From positions 124,001 to 188,000 of the forward strand of contig JAACJK010000170.1 of NCBI GenBank assembly GCA_013368325.1: a stretch of DNA of 64,000 nt, in the 5' to 3' direction. The DNA is from Ephemerocybe angulata. Lineage: Eukaryota; Basidiomycota; Agaricomycetes; Agaricales; Psathyrellaceae. The notes beneath the pieces were generated by a model. It did no database searches. It worked only from the letters and a program-made list of their open reading frames with translations, and had not been told where the DNA came from. Both the position numbers and the translations under genes were made by a program. Of the stretch, positions 1 to 8,938 are shown in pieces. How positions within the stretch are numbered: the first letter of the stretch is position 1; every line of letters begins with the position of its first letter.

Positions 1-435
1 CAGCGGATGAGCACGACAGTGGGGCAGACCGCTGGAAGGCTGTTGTAGAGGTGGTGAATGGGAAGCCATGTAGAGGTGGAAGATGTATGTGTGTGTGTGT
101 GTTCCAAGGTCGGCACGCCTGTCGGCGACGTGCGTGCTGGGAATCGGGATCGAGGAGATGACACTTACCAACTACGCGATGGTCCGCCAATACCCCACCC
201 GCCTCTCTCTTACATTCGTCACCGACAGTGCACATCGTATCTCCGAGCAAGTTCGTCGCTCTCAAGTCCATCTTAGCGCCTGTGGTGGGTCCTCCAGTCC
301 TCCACCCACGCCATCCTCTCCGATCGCTTCTTAACGTCGCATTTTACATTGCGCTTGGACGATGGAGTGCTCGAGGGGGTCGATGGTTACCAGCGGTGCG
401 GGTGGGTCATGCAGTATTGAAAGGTCTGTGCGCAA
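1..435. repeat. Dispersed repeat block, left flank
   Basis: No gene is supported here. The text around 130-250 is paralogous to 14510-14640 and 22430-22560: the same order of words (acacttaccaactacgcgat, then ccgccaatac, then a run of pyrimidines and attcgtca) recurs with many substitutions. A short GT microsatellite lies at 88-102. This appears to be a diverged member of the block family that also lies next to NLR1, NLR2 and NLR3. It is probably non-coding. Confidence 0.6.
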
Positions 436-532
436 GCAGTCGCTGACGCGTAATGTTTGCAACTGGCCCTTCTAATGAGAAGGATTTGAAGCTTGCAGTT
501 TGACTTCTAATGAGAAGCCTCTAGCTTAGAAC
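436..532 (+). repeat. Left terminal inverted repeat of MITE-like element
   Basis: Matches the reverse complement of 7761-7866. The best conserved core is ttgcaactggcccttctaat, followed by a repeated near-palindrome (cttctaatgagaag) that occurs twice in each arm. Confidence 0.7.
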
Positions 533-599
533 AATTTTTTGCAAAGCTTACCTAACAACTGCCTAAAGAGGAAGGCGTGCACGCACGCCCAGGCGCGCA

Positions 600-745
600 A
601 CCCTAATGACCGCCTCAAGAGGCACTCCAGCAATTGACACTCCGTAGCCTAACCGCTAAACGGCCCTAACCCAAACCCTACCCGCTTCGCGGGTGCGGGC
701 AGTCGCCCGCGGAAACCCTAAAACCCTAACCGACCCCTAACCGTG
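600..745. other. Degenerate telomere-like CCCTAA stretch
   Basis: About eight irregularly spaced CCCTAA/CCTAAC words occur between 600 and 745, on both sides of a GC hairpin near 680-712 (ccgcttcgcggg and gggcagtcgcccgc). It is not a canonical uninterrupted telomere tract and lies inside the MITE-like element, directly before the retrotransposon insertion point. Confidence 0.5.
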
Positions 746-748
746 TAC

Positions 749-753
749 GCTGG
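749..753. repeat. Target-site duplication GCTGG (left)
   Basis: Five bases GCTGG directly before the 5' LTR are repeated at 7534-7538 directly after the 3' LTR. A 5-bp duplication is the usual Ty3/gypsy footprint. Confidence 0.9.
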
Positions 754-1302
754 TGTCGTGAACACTGGTCAGCCTACTTATTTTCTCTTCTCTTCCTTTC
801 ATTTCTTCCTTTACTATTCATTCGTGCGCATTCCTGCACACTCTTGCACACCTTTGCACACCCTTGCACACCTTCACACTGCCTTCGCTCTTCTGAGCCT
901 TCCCCTCACTTCATGCACAGCACGTTCGTGCTTCTTATTCTCGTGCACAGCACGTTCACACCTTGTTCACACCTTTGTTCTCAGGCGCACTGCCCGCGCG
1001 CTGCTTTTAGTCATATCGACTCATATGGACTCTATTGTTCTTTGGATCATTCTATTGTTCTATTTTCGTTCGAGATCATCTGGACACATATATACTCGTA
1101 GCTACTCGTTCATTATTCCCCACTTGATCTCTTTGACTATACAGGTACATAGTCGCTTCGCTCCTATTCCCTGTATTCTATTTACCTTTGACTATACAGC
1201 TCTTGTATCTGCATCGCTGCTCGTCGCTCGTCCGACCTCTGCTCCTCTGCTCTCTGCTCTCTGCTCGTCGCTCGTCCGACATCAGCCGGCGTCTTCGCCA
1301 CA
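754..1302 (+). repeat. 5' LTR
   Basis: Begins TG and ends CA, 549 bp, nearly identical to 6984-7533. It holds a TATATA box at 1089-1094 and a run of repeated gcacacc words near 835-880. Compared with the 3' LTR it lacks one T in the run near 1003 and has T instead of C near 813. Confidence 0.95.
1089..1094 (+). promoter_or_regulatory. TATA box of the LTR promoter
   Basis: TATATA lies about 30 bp before the CACTTGATCT word at 1121-1130. That word would be the 5' end of the genomic RNA if the element self-primes, so the spacing fits a TATA-directed start near 1121. The start site is inferred. Confidence 0.55.
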
Positions 1303-1304
1303 TT

Positions 1305-1313
1305 AGATCAAGT
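1305..1313 (+). other. Putative self-priming primer-binding site
   Basis: AGATCAAGT begins 2 nt after the 5' LTR and is exactly complementary to ACTTGATCT at 1122-1130 in the LTR. No tRNA-type TGG motif follows the LTR. Tf1-group elements prime from the folded-back 5' end of their own RNA, with a PBS complementary to the first bases of the R region; this arrangement matches that scheme. Confidence 0.6.
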
Positions 1314-1750
1314 CCTCCTAACTGCGCCGACGTCCATCGTCCTCGCAGCCCCTGCTAGCCGGCACCATCGCGCCCACCCGTTCCCCCTCACCTGCAACCT
1401 CTGACGGCTCTGAACCGGACAGCTGTGCACCATACCTTCACGGCCTACAGATCGACTCCGCCTACCTCCGATCCACCACCGATCCAGTCTTCTCCTCAGT
1501 CTACTGGTACATCGACCGGAACGGCTCAACTGTCTACACCGACTGCACAGAACAACCCTGCCCCCACGCTAAGGAAACCCAGGATTCTATCCCCGGCTTC
1601 TACCTCTCTGGCCTCCGTGGAGAACTAGTCCTACCACTAGTCCCACAATACCTGCACCCTACCAGCCCGCCTAGTCGCGTCCCACCCCCATTGTCGCCTC
1701 CGCCGCCGTACTCCCCGAAACTCCCCGACTACCCAAGTCCACCTTCTACC

Positions 1751-3032
1751 ATGTCCGACGCTGCATCCGTCCAACGTCTCGAAACCCTCTTCACCAAGCT
1801 TATACAAGCCCAGGAGAGGACCAACGACCAGCTAACCAAACTGGCTACCGCTCAAACCCAAGCTGCCTCTGCCGTAGCCCCACCTGCGCCCTACTACCAC
1901 GCAGGTCGGGGCTGTCAACGTGTCCACTGGTTCCAGCATGGCTCGCCCGGAGACCTTCAAGGGAGGCTCTGCTGATGCCAGGCGGTTCCTCCAGTTCTAT
2001 ACCATGTGGGCCCGATCGAAGGAGGCTCCCCTCAACGTTCTCGACAAGGCCAAGAACATGTCGGTTATCGTCCCAGAGCAGTGGATCATCCACGCCCTCT
2101 CGCTCCTGCAGGGGGAAGCTGCAGTGTGGGCTGTTCGCTACCTCCAAGACATCGAGGCCCATGCCACCACCGGAGCCGCTGCTGCTGCCGCTGCTGCTGC
2201 CAGTCAGCCCCCTGTTACCATCACTCCTTTCCCCTTCAGCGGACAGTGGGACGAGTTCGTCAAGGCCTTCAAGGCCCGCTTCATGGCCTCGGACGACAAC
2301 GCCGAAGCCCAGAGGGAGCTCGAATCCATCACCCAGGGCAGCAAGACAGTGGCACAGTACGCAGCTCGCTTCCAGGAGGTCTCCGGACGTACGGACTACT
2401 CCCTGTCGGACCTGGCCCATCGCTTCAAACACGGCCTCTCCAAGGACGCCCGTGCCTGGCTGACCATGGCCTCCTTCGCCAAAGCACCTGCCAACTTCGA
2501 GGAGCTCGTCCAGCTCGCCGTCAAGGTCGACTTCCACATGCGCGACAGCATGGCGGAAGGCCCTCGTACCAAGGGTTCCACTGCCTACTCCCCTCCCACT
2601 GCCTCTCGCGACCCCTACGCCATGGATGTCGATGCTAGTCGAAGCTCGACAGCTCGCTCCCGCGACGACTTCACCAAGCTCATGCGAGGTCGCTGCTACG
2701 GGTGTGGCTCCAAGGCCCACCTGAAGTCGGCGGGAGGACACGAGGCCACCAAGTGTGGATACTGCGCCCGCACTGGGCACATCGAGGCTGTCTGCCAGGA
2801 CAAGTGGCTAGGCAACGAGAAAGGCCGAGGAGCTAGACGCTTCCAGAAGGCAGCTGCCACGACCAGCGACGCCCCCTTCACCCTCTTCCCAAACGAGACC
2901 CCTGCCCCCAATGTCCCATCCCCTGCCCCTTCGACGACGCCCGAGGACCCCAGGTTTGCACGCCTGGAGGCTACCCTTGCCGAGCAGAACCGTCTCTTTG
3001 GGATCCTTGCCAACGACAAGCCGGGTTTTTGA
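1751..3032 (+). CDS. gag: Gag polyprotein, with a frame break near 1880-1900
   Basis: Structural capsid/nucleocapsid protein of the retrotransposon. The first ATG (1751) opens a short helical N-terminus in frame 2. The main Gag frame (frame 3, first ATG 1938) runs from about 1878 to the TGA at 3030-3032. The two parts read as one protein only if a single-base slip near 1880-1900 is assumed, so this copy has either a frameshift mutation or a downstream start. The capsid region is followed by two cysteine/histidine knuckles at about 2695-2800. The second fits C-x2-C-x4-H-x4-C; the first keeps C-x2-C-x4-H but lacks a well-placed last Cys. The frame is entered by no intron and ends on a slippery site leading into pol. 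Confidence 0.85.
3023..3029 (+). promoter_or_regulatory. Candidate -1 ribosomal frameshift site
   Basis: The heptamer G GGT TTT, phased as X XXY YYZ in the gag frame, abuts the gag stop codon (TGA 3030-3032). A -1 slip continues directly into the pol frame. This is how sushi-type elements are known to make Gag-Pol. A downstream stimulatory stem was not established by eye. Confidence 0.7.
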
Positions 3033-6000
3033 AGCGGGTGCCCGTCCGTGCTGCCGCACGCGTACCCATCGCTATGTGTTCCACCTCCTCCTATGACTCC
3101 ATCTCATCATGTACTATTAGTTCTATTCGTGAAATCGATCCTACTTCAGACCATTTCCGAGTACGAACAACGTTGAGAGGTCGCAACAGGAGCACTAGCT
3201 CAGCAGCCATGATAGATTGTGGGGCCACCGCCCTCTTTCTTGACCACCCCTTTGTCCTGAAACATCACATCACTACCTTCCCGCTCCATCACCCCATCCT
3301 CCTTCGCAACATTGATGGCTCCCCGAATACTGCCGGGGACATCACCCACTTCGCGCGTCTTCACCTCACGGTCGGACCCCACAACTGCTGGACGGACTTT
3401 CTTGTCACCGACCTAGGAGGCGAGAACATCATCCTGGGGCTCCCCTGGCTTCGCCAGGTTAACCCAGAGATTGACTGGACAAAGGGTATTGTGCGCATCA
3501 ACCCCCGAGCCACCATCGAGGACGCTCCTGAGGACCTGAACCCGAGCTATGCTCTGGGGGAACCGTCCAACGGATCTGTCCTGGAAGAGATCTATGCCTC
3601 GAGCGCACCCCCAGACCCCATCGCATTCGTTCCAGAGCTCCTACCCTCACGCCGTCATCCCCGTGCCTCGGTAGAGGAGGTGCCGGAGGAAAGACATCCG
3701 TGTTTGGACTTAGGGGAACCCTCTGACGGAGCGATTCTGGAAGAGATCTACGCCTCTTGGCCCACACTCCCCAGCTCTCCAACTCCTGAACCTGCCCCAC
3801 CGTCGTCGCCCCCTCCTGTGGAAGAGAAGCCCGAAACCCCCTTCTGCCGAATCCGTGCTAACCGAACAACTCGACGCCACTGGCTTCGAGCTGGCATCAT
3901 CGAGCGTACGGATGAGGAACTGTGGTGTTCGGCCGGCTTCACCTACTCCCAGAAGATCGCCGAGGACGCGAAGAAAGGTAAACCGGAGAGAACCCTCGAC
4001 GAGATCATCCCCGCCCACTACCGAGAACACGCTGCTGTCTTTTCTGAACAAGAGTCTACTCGCCTGCCAAGCCACAAGGACTGGGATCACGCCATCGAAC
4101 TCACGCCTGGTGCCCCAGCTAACATCCGCACCAAGATCTACCCCATGTCCCTAGATGAACAAGCCATACTCGATATGTTCCTCCAGGAGAACCTCGCCAA
4201 AGGATACATCCAACCCTCCAAGTCGCCCATCTCTTCCCCAGTCTTCTTCATCAAGAAGAAGGATGGAACTCTCCGCTTCATCCAGGACTACCGCCGCCTC
4301 AACGAGTACACCATCAAGAACCGCTACCCGCTCCCTCTTGTCGCCGACATCATCAGCCGTCTCCGAGGTGCCAAATACTTCACCAAGTTTGATGTCCGCT
4401 GGGGATACAACAACGTCCGCATAAAGGAGGGAGATGAATGGAAAGCTGCGTTCGCTACTAGCCGAGGCCTCTTCGAACCCAAAGTCATGTTTTTCGGTCT
4501 AACCAACTCACCTGCCACATTCCAGGGTCTCATGAACTCGATCTTCTCAGATCTGGTCGCCTCCGGCAAGGTGGCGGTCTACCTCGACGACATCCTCATC
4601 TTCACCATGGACCTGGAAGAACACCGCCGCATCACCCACGAAGTCCTCCGTCGCCTGCGACAGCACGACCTCTACCTGCGTCCTGAGAAGTGTGAGTTCG
4701 AGAAGGAGGAGATTGAGTATCTGGGCATGGTTATCCGAGAGGGAGAGGTGAGCATGGACCCTGCCAAGGTCCAAGCCGTCCGTGGCTGGCCCGTACCGCG
4801 CAACGTCCGCGAAGTCCGAGGATTCCTGGGCTTTGCCAACTTCTACCGCCGCTTCATCAAGGACTTCTCCAAGGTCGCCCGCCCCCTCCATGACCTCACC
4901 AAGAAGAACACCCTGTTCGAATGGACTGACGAGCGTCAGCAAGCTTTCGAAACCCTCCGTGACGCGTTCATCTCGGCCCCTGTCCTCGCCCTCTGGAATC
5001 CTGACCGCCCTACTCGCATCGAAGTCGACGCCTCTGGCTTTGCCACCGGAGGTGCCCTTCTTCAGCAAGCCGCTGATGGCGCCTGGCATCCTGTCGCCTT
5101 CCGATCAGCGTCTATGGACCCAGCTCAGCGAAACTACGAGATCTATGACCGGGAGATGCTAGCCATCATCGAAGCCCTCAAAGATTGGCGCCCATTCCTG
5201 GAAGGTCTCCCTGACACCTTCGGGATCGTAACCGATCATGCTAACCTGAAGTACTGGCGCACTGCCCAAGATCTGGCACGACGACAGGCGAGATGGGCGC
5301 TGTACCTCTCTCGCTTCGACTTCCGTCTCGAACACCGCCCAGGTGCCGCTAACACCCAAGCTGACCCCCTCTCGCGCATGCCCCACCATCACGTCTCGGA
5401 CTCTGACGACAACACCCAGCGCACTGTCCTCCGCCCTGAACACTTCGCCAAACTCGCGGCCGCTTCCCAGTTCACCAACCCCCTAGAAGACCGAATTTGT
5501 CGTGCGAGTGCACGCGAATCTGTGGTCTTGGGAGGGCTAGAGAAGCTGCGCAAGTTTGGTCCCCAGAAACTCGTCAACGGGTTGACAGAGTGGACAGAGG
5601 AGAACGGGTTAGTACGGTTCAGAGGCAAGGTATACGTCCCAGCAGACGATGAACTCCGGCGAGAGGTGGTAAAGCAGTGCCACGATGACCCCACTTCAGG
5701 CCATCCCGGGAACCATGCAACCCTCGAACGGGTCGAGCGGTTGTACTGGTGGCCCACGATGCGCGCTTTTGTGAAGAAGTACGTCGAAGGCTGCGACCTC
5801 TGTGCTCGACGCAAGCATGCCCAGCACCCTCGTGCCCTCACCCAGCCTATGGACGTCCCTGAAGGCCCTTGGGAGGCTGTTGGAGTTGACCTCATCACAC
5901 AGCTACCACCTGCCCACGGCTTCGATGCAGTCATCGTCTTCACCGACTTCTTCACCAAGCAGATCCATGCCCTCCCCTGTTCCTCTACCATCTCGACTGA

Positions 6001-6949
6001 AGGAGTCGTCGACATCTACTACCGAGAGATCTTCCGCCTCCACGGTTTGCCCCTTCGTTTCATCAGCGACCGAGGACCCCAGTTCGCCTCCAACGTCATG
6101 CGCACCCTCCTCCAACGCCTTGGGATTGGATCCAACCTCACAACGGCATACCACCCTCAGGCCAATGGCCAGACTGAGCGCGCCAATCAGGAAGTCGAGA
6201 AGCACCTTCGCTTCTACGTCAGTCGACGACAAGACGATTGGGACCAACACCTCCCCATGGCTGAGTTCGTCATCAACTCGCGCATTCACTCTGCTCACAA
6301 TCACTCTCCCTTCGAGGTCATCTATGGCTACTCCCCTCACTTCAACATTCCCATCGGCACTACCACCGGCATACGCGGCGTTGATGAACGCATCCAGGAT
6401 CTCCTAGACACCCGAAAGGATGTTGAAGCAGCCTTGCGAAGGGAGAAAGCCCACCAGAAGACGACCTTTGAAGCTGGGAAACGGACAGCACACACCTTCG
6501 CCGTGGACGACTACGTCTGGCTCAGCGCCAAGAACATCAACATCAAGGTGCCCACTCGAAAGCTTGGGGACTTCCAGCTCGGCCCCTACAAGGTCATTGA
6601 GAAGGTCGGCGACCTTGACTACCGTCTCGCACTCCCTCAGTCTCTATCCCGCCTCCATCCTGTCTTCCACGTCAACAAGCTTAGTCCCTGGAGAGGGAAT
6701 GACACCAACGGCATCCTACCTCCCCCACCAGAGCCTGTTGAACTCGAAGACGGGACAGAGTTTGAAGTTCAGGACGTGCTCGACAGTAGGGAGGTCAAGC
6801 GCGGACGAAAGCGCTGGGTCGAATACCTCATCAGCTGGAAGGGCTACAACGACAGCGAGAACTCTTGGGAACCCCTTGCCAACCTTGGGAACGCAGCTGA
6901 AGCTGTTGCTGAGTTCCACCTTCGACACCCCACGGCACCCCGACCATAG
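3029..6949 (+). CDS. pol: Pol polyprotein: PR-RT-RNase H-IN-chromodomain
   Basis: About 1306 residues in the -1 frame relative to gag, with no ATG at its head, so it is expected to be made as Gag-Pol. Order: aspartic protease (DCGA near residue 63); reverse transcriptase with YLDD at 518-521; RNase H (catalytic D in EVDASG near 665, TDHANLKYW later); integrase zinc finger H-H-C-C about 885-925; integrase core D954, D1014, E1050 with exactly 35 residues between the last two; GPY module near 1185; chromodomain about 1245-1300 with a WKGY core. All listed catalytic residues are present and no internal stop is seen. The chromodomain in chromoviruses usually steers integration to marked chromatin. 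Confidence 0.95.
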   Translation: MKRVPVRAAARVPIAMCSTSSYDSISSCTISSIREIDPTSDHFRVRTTLRGRNRSTSSAAMIDCGATALFLDHPFVLKHHITTFPLHHPILLRNIDGSPNTAGDITHFARLHLTVGPHNCWTDFLVTDLGGENIILGLPWLRQVNPEIDWTKGIVRINPRATIEDAPEDLNPSYALGEPSNGSVLEEIYASSAPPDPIAFVPELLPSRRHPRASVEEVPEERHPCLDLGEPSDGAILEEIYASWPTLPSSPTPEPAPPSSPPPVEEKPETPFCRIRANRTTRRHWLRAGIIERTDEELWCSAGFTYSQKIAEDAKKGKPERTLDEIIPAHYREHAAVFSEQESTRLPSHKDWDHAIELTPGAPANIRTKIYPMSLDEQAILDMFLQENLAKGYIQPSKSPISSPVFFIKKKDGTLRFIQDYRRLNEYTIKNRYPLPLVADIISRLRGAKYFTKFDVRWGYNNVRIKEGDEWKAAFATSRGLFEPKVMFFGLTNSPATFQGLMNSIFSDLVASGKVAVYLDDILIFTMDLEEHRRITHEVLRRLRQHDLYLRPEKCEFEKEEIEYLGMVIREGEVSMDPAKVQAVRGWPVPRNVREVRGFLGFANFYRRFIKDFSKVARPLHDLTKKNTLFEWTDERQQAFETLRDAFISAPVLALWNPDRPTRIEVDASGFATGGALLQQAADGAWHPVAFRSASMDPAQRNYEIYDREMLAIIEALKDWRPFLEGLPDTFGIVTDHANLKYWRTAQDLARRQARWALYLSRFDFRLEHRPGAANTQADPLSRMPHHHVSDSDDNTQRTVLRPEHFAKLAAASQFTNPLEDRICRASARESVVLGGLEKLRKFGPQKLVNGLTEWTEENGLVRFRGKVYVPADDELRREVVKQCHDDPTSGHPGNHATLERVERLYWWPTMRAFVKKYVEGCDLCARRKHAQHPRALTQPMDVPEGPWEAVGVDLITQLPPAHGFDAVIVFTDFFTKQIHALPCSSTISTEGVVDIYYREIFRLHGLPLRFISDRGPQFASNVMRTLLQRLGIGSNLTTAYHPQANGQTERANQEVEKHLRFYVSRRQDDWDQHLPMAEFVINSRIHSAHNHSPFEVIYGYSPHFNIPIGTTTGIRGVDERIQDLLDTRKDVEAALRREKAHQKTTFEAGKRTAHTFAVDDYVWLSAKNINIKVPTRKLGDFQLGPYKVIEKVGDLDYRLALPQSLSRLHPVFHVNKLSPWRGNDTNGILPPPPEPVELEDGTEFEVQDVLDSREVKRGRKRWVEYLISWKGYNDSENSWEPLANLGNAAEAVAEFHLRHPTAPRP

Positions 6950-6970
6950 TCATCGAGGACGATGAGTTGT

Positions 6971-6983
6971 AGGAGGGGGGTAA
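6971..6983 (+). other. Polypurine tract
   Basis: aggaggggggtaa lies immediately before the 3' LTR, the position and composition expected for the plus-strand primer of reverse transcription. Confidence 0.85.
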
Positions 6984-7533
6984 TGTCGTGAACACTGGTC
7001 AGCCTACTTATTTTCTCTTCTCTTCCTTTCATTTCTTCCTTTACCATTCATTCGTGCGCATTCCTGCACACTCTTGCACACCTTTGCACACCCTTGCACA
7101 CCTTCACACTGCCTTCGCTCTTCTGAGCCTTCCCCTCACTTCATGCACAGCACGTTCGTGCTTCTTATTCTCGTGCACAGCACGTTCACACCTTGTTCAC
7201 ACCTTTGTTCTCAGGCGCACTGCCCGCGCGCTGCCTTTTAGTCATATCGACTCATATGGACTCTATTGTTCTTTGGATCATTCTATTGTTCTATTTTCGT
7301 TCGAGATCATCTGGACACATATATACTCGTAGCTACTCGTTCATTATTCCCCACTTGATCTCTTTGACTATACAGGTACATAGTCGCTTCGCTCCTATTC
7401 CCTGTATTCTATTTACCTTTGACTATACAGCTCTTGTATCTGCATCGCTGCTCGTCGCTCGTCCGACCTCTGCTCCTCTGCTCTCTGCTCTCTGCTCGTC
7501 GCTCGTCCGACATCAGCCGGCGTCTTCGCCACA
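6984..7533 (+). repeat. 3' LTR
   Basis: 550 bp, TG...CA, near-identical to the 5' LTR; followed by the target duplication GCTGG at 7534-7538. Confidence 0.95.
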
Positions 7534-7760
7534 GCTGGGCAAGGCAGCATCCCATATTATTAGGATTGTTTTTTATTTGAGCCCGTTCTACGTAGTATAC
7601 AGGTTGAGGTAATGAAAAATAAGGCCTTTTGATTTAGTTCCTGCGATGGATGCGCGGCGATGAAATTTTCAAATCCCAAAAGAGACGTGAGCAATGGGGA
7701 TACTGAACTAGGATGGGAGGAGGCGGTGCTGTATCGAGAATGTGCAGGGAGGCAGGAGCC

Positions 7761-7866
7761 TTCTAAGTTAGAGGCCCGTCTGAGCCTTCTCACTAGAAGG
7801 CAAACTGCAAACTTCAAATTCTTCTCATTAGAAGGGCCAGTTGCAAAAATGATGCGTCACCTGGTG
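7761..7866 (-). repeat. Right terminal inverted repeat of MITE-like element
   Basis: Reverse complement of the left arm at 436-532; contains the core attagaagggccagttgcaa. The stretch 7539-7760 between the LTR and this arm is the right half of the element interior and holds no recognisable gene. Confidence 0.7.
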
Positions 7867-8055
7867 GCGCAATATAGGTGATGTATGCCTACACGCTGAC
7901 GCTGTGTGCGTGCAGCCCAACACCCTCGAGGATCGATCATCGTTCAAGACGTTTCGGGTTGGCGGGCGAGCAGTTGGCATTGGGCTTGCGAATCTGGGGA
8001 TGCTCGTCAGCTTTCTTGTTATCTACCGTTCATTGCTTGGCCGCAGGTGCGTCAT

Positions 8056-8160
8056 TTAAAGTCCTCCGTCCCCTTCTCCCTCCATAGTTTCTCGAGCTCT
8101 TGGACACCGCAAGTCCTTTGCAGTGTGCGCGACCTCCAGATATTCTGGAGGTAGAATGAT
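8056..8160. repeat. Dispersed 100-bp core repeat, copy 1
   Basis: Shares the words ctccctcca, tttctcgagctcttggaca, cgcaag and a terminal ctc-agata-tct-ggaggt hairpin with copies at 14950-15070, 15745-15870, 22895-23030 and 32280-32400. Copies lie upstream of all three NLR genes or beside NLR1. No function is recognised. Confidence 0.6.
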
Positions 8161-8860
8161 CACTGGCGCTGTGTAGTCATCCTGCGTAATTCCCCCTGTC
8201 TGTTTCGTTTGTGAAGCTGCGTTTTCCTGGCCTCGATTCGTGTGTATATCTAATTTGAATTGCTGGTTAACGCGCTCACTTGACCGAGCATTCTCCACCA
8301 GAAATTGAGCGATGGTCCCCGGCTCTCTGTCTAGGCGCATTGACACATCGCCGCATAGACACCTTACAGCGCTTGCGCAGTTGGAGAATGTAACGATAGA
8401 CAGAAATATACTTCAGTTATGCTTTCACTCATTTTCCTGGACACTGGAAGTGGGAGGATAAATAAATGTCACCCTTTCGCGGCCATCTCTAGAAACTGAG
8501 CCTCAACTCCGGGTCCAGCCTTCAGTGTACGGTGGTCAGTCAGGCGTCATAATACCGACCGCACTCTGCACTCACGTTGCAGCCTCTCACGGGCGCTTAA
8601 ATGCATATTGAAGGTGTAGGAATGTTGCCGACTCGAACGGGTCTGGAAACGGTTGCCGCGGTAGAACAATATGAGCTCCGTATTATGTGCAATTGGTGTA
8701 ACCAGCGTTTCTCTTGGATAGAGAGCGGACTTAGGCACTGGATTCTGAAGGGGGGCATGTGCGGCGTGACTGCTATGGGTGGTTATCTCACCTTATCACC
8801 CAGGTTTGATCAGATCTATTCCATTTCCTATCTCAGTATCTGTGCCTCATGTTCAACCTG
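8161..8860. other. Intergenic stretch upstream of NLR1
   Basis: No supported gene. Short reading frames here lack family resemblance and intron signals. It probably holds the NLR1 promoter. Confidence 0.5.
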
Positions 8861-8864
8861 TCAC

Positions 8865-8938
8865 CTGTGTCCAACACAGCCTATGAATGCAGGCGCTTGG
8901 ACGCTCTTCCTTCTTACCGTCATCTGACTTCAGCTGAT
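8865..8938 (+). promoter_or_regulatory. Conserved 5' leader of NLR1
   Basis: The block ending cttaccgtcatctgacttcagctgat directly before the ATG is shared, with few changes, by NLR2 (24110-24141) and NLR3 (34220-34251), while sequence further upstream is not aligned as well. It probably contains the transcription start and 5' UTR of the family. Confidence 0.6.

Larger units (their letters stand above)
754..7533 (+). mobile_element. Full-length Ty3/gypsy chromovirus (Tf1/sushi-like)
   Basis: A 6.78-kb LTR retrotransposon. It has LTRs of 549 and 550 bp, 5-bp target duplications, a polypurine tract, gag with zinc knuckles, and a pol ordered protease - reverse transcriptase - RNase H - integrase with GPY module and C-terminal chromodomain. 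That order and the chromodomain define chromoviruses. A putative self-priming PBS and a -1 frameshift heptamer point to the Tf1/sushi branch. The LTRs differ by one substitution and one indel, so insertion was recent. A frame break near the gag 5' end means this copy may not be autonomous. Confidence 0.95.
436..7866. mobile_element. Small TIR element split by the LTR retrotransposon
   Basis: Long imperfect inverted repeats face each other at 436-532 and 7761-7866. Without the nested retrotransposon (754-7533 plus one copy of its target duplication) the element would be about 650 bp with no coding capacity, so it is MITE-like. The hexamer GCGCAA flanks it at 430-435 and 7867-7872 and may be its target-site duplication. 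The superfamily is not assigned. The outer edges are uncertain by a few bases because the terminal 15 nt are poorly matched. Confidence 0.65.

Noticed and set aside
600..745. True chromosome end or internal telomere tract
   Set aside because: The CCCTAA words are irregular, interrupted by a GC hairpin and bounded by a TIR element, and normal sequence continues on both sides.
743..1306. Long reading frame across the 5' LTR (and the like in the 3' LTR)
   Set aside because: It lies wholly within the LTR, is repeated in both LTRs and has no domain; LTR regulatory sequence explains it.
1845..2780. 311-residue minus-strand frame opposite gag
   Set aside because: Composition is a mirror of gag codon usage; gag zinc knuckles on the plus strand are decisive.
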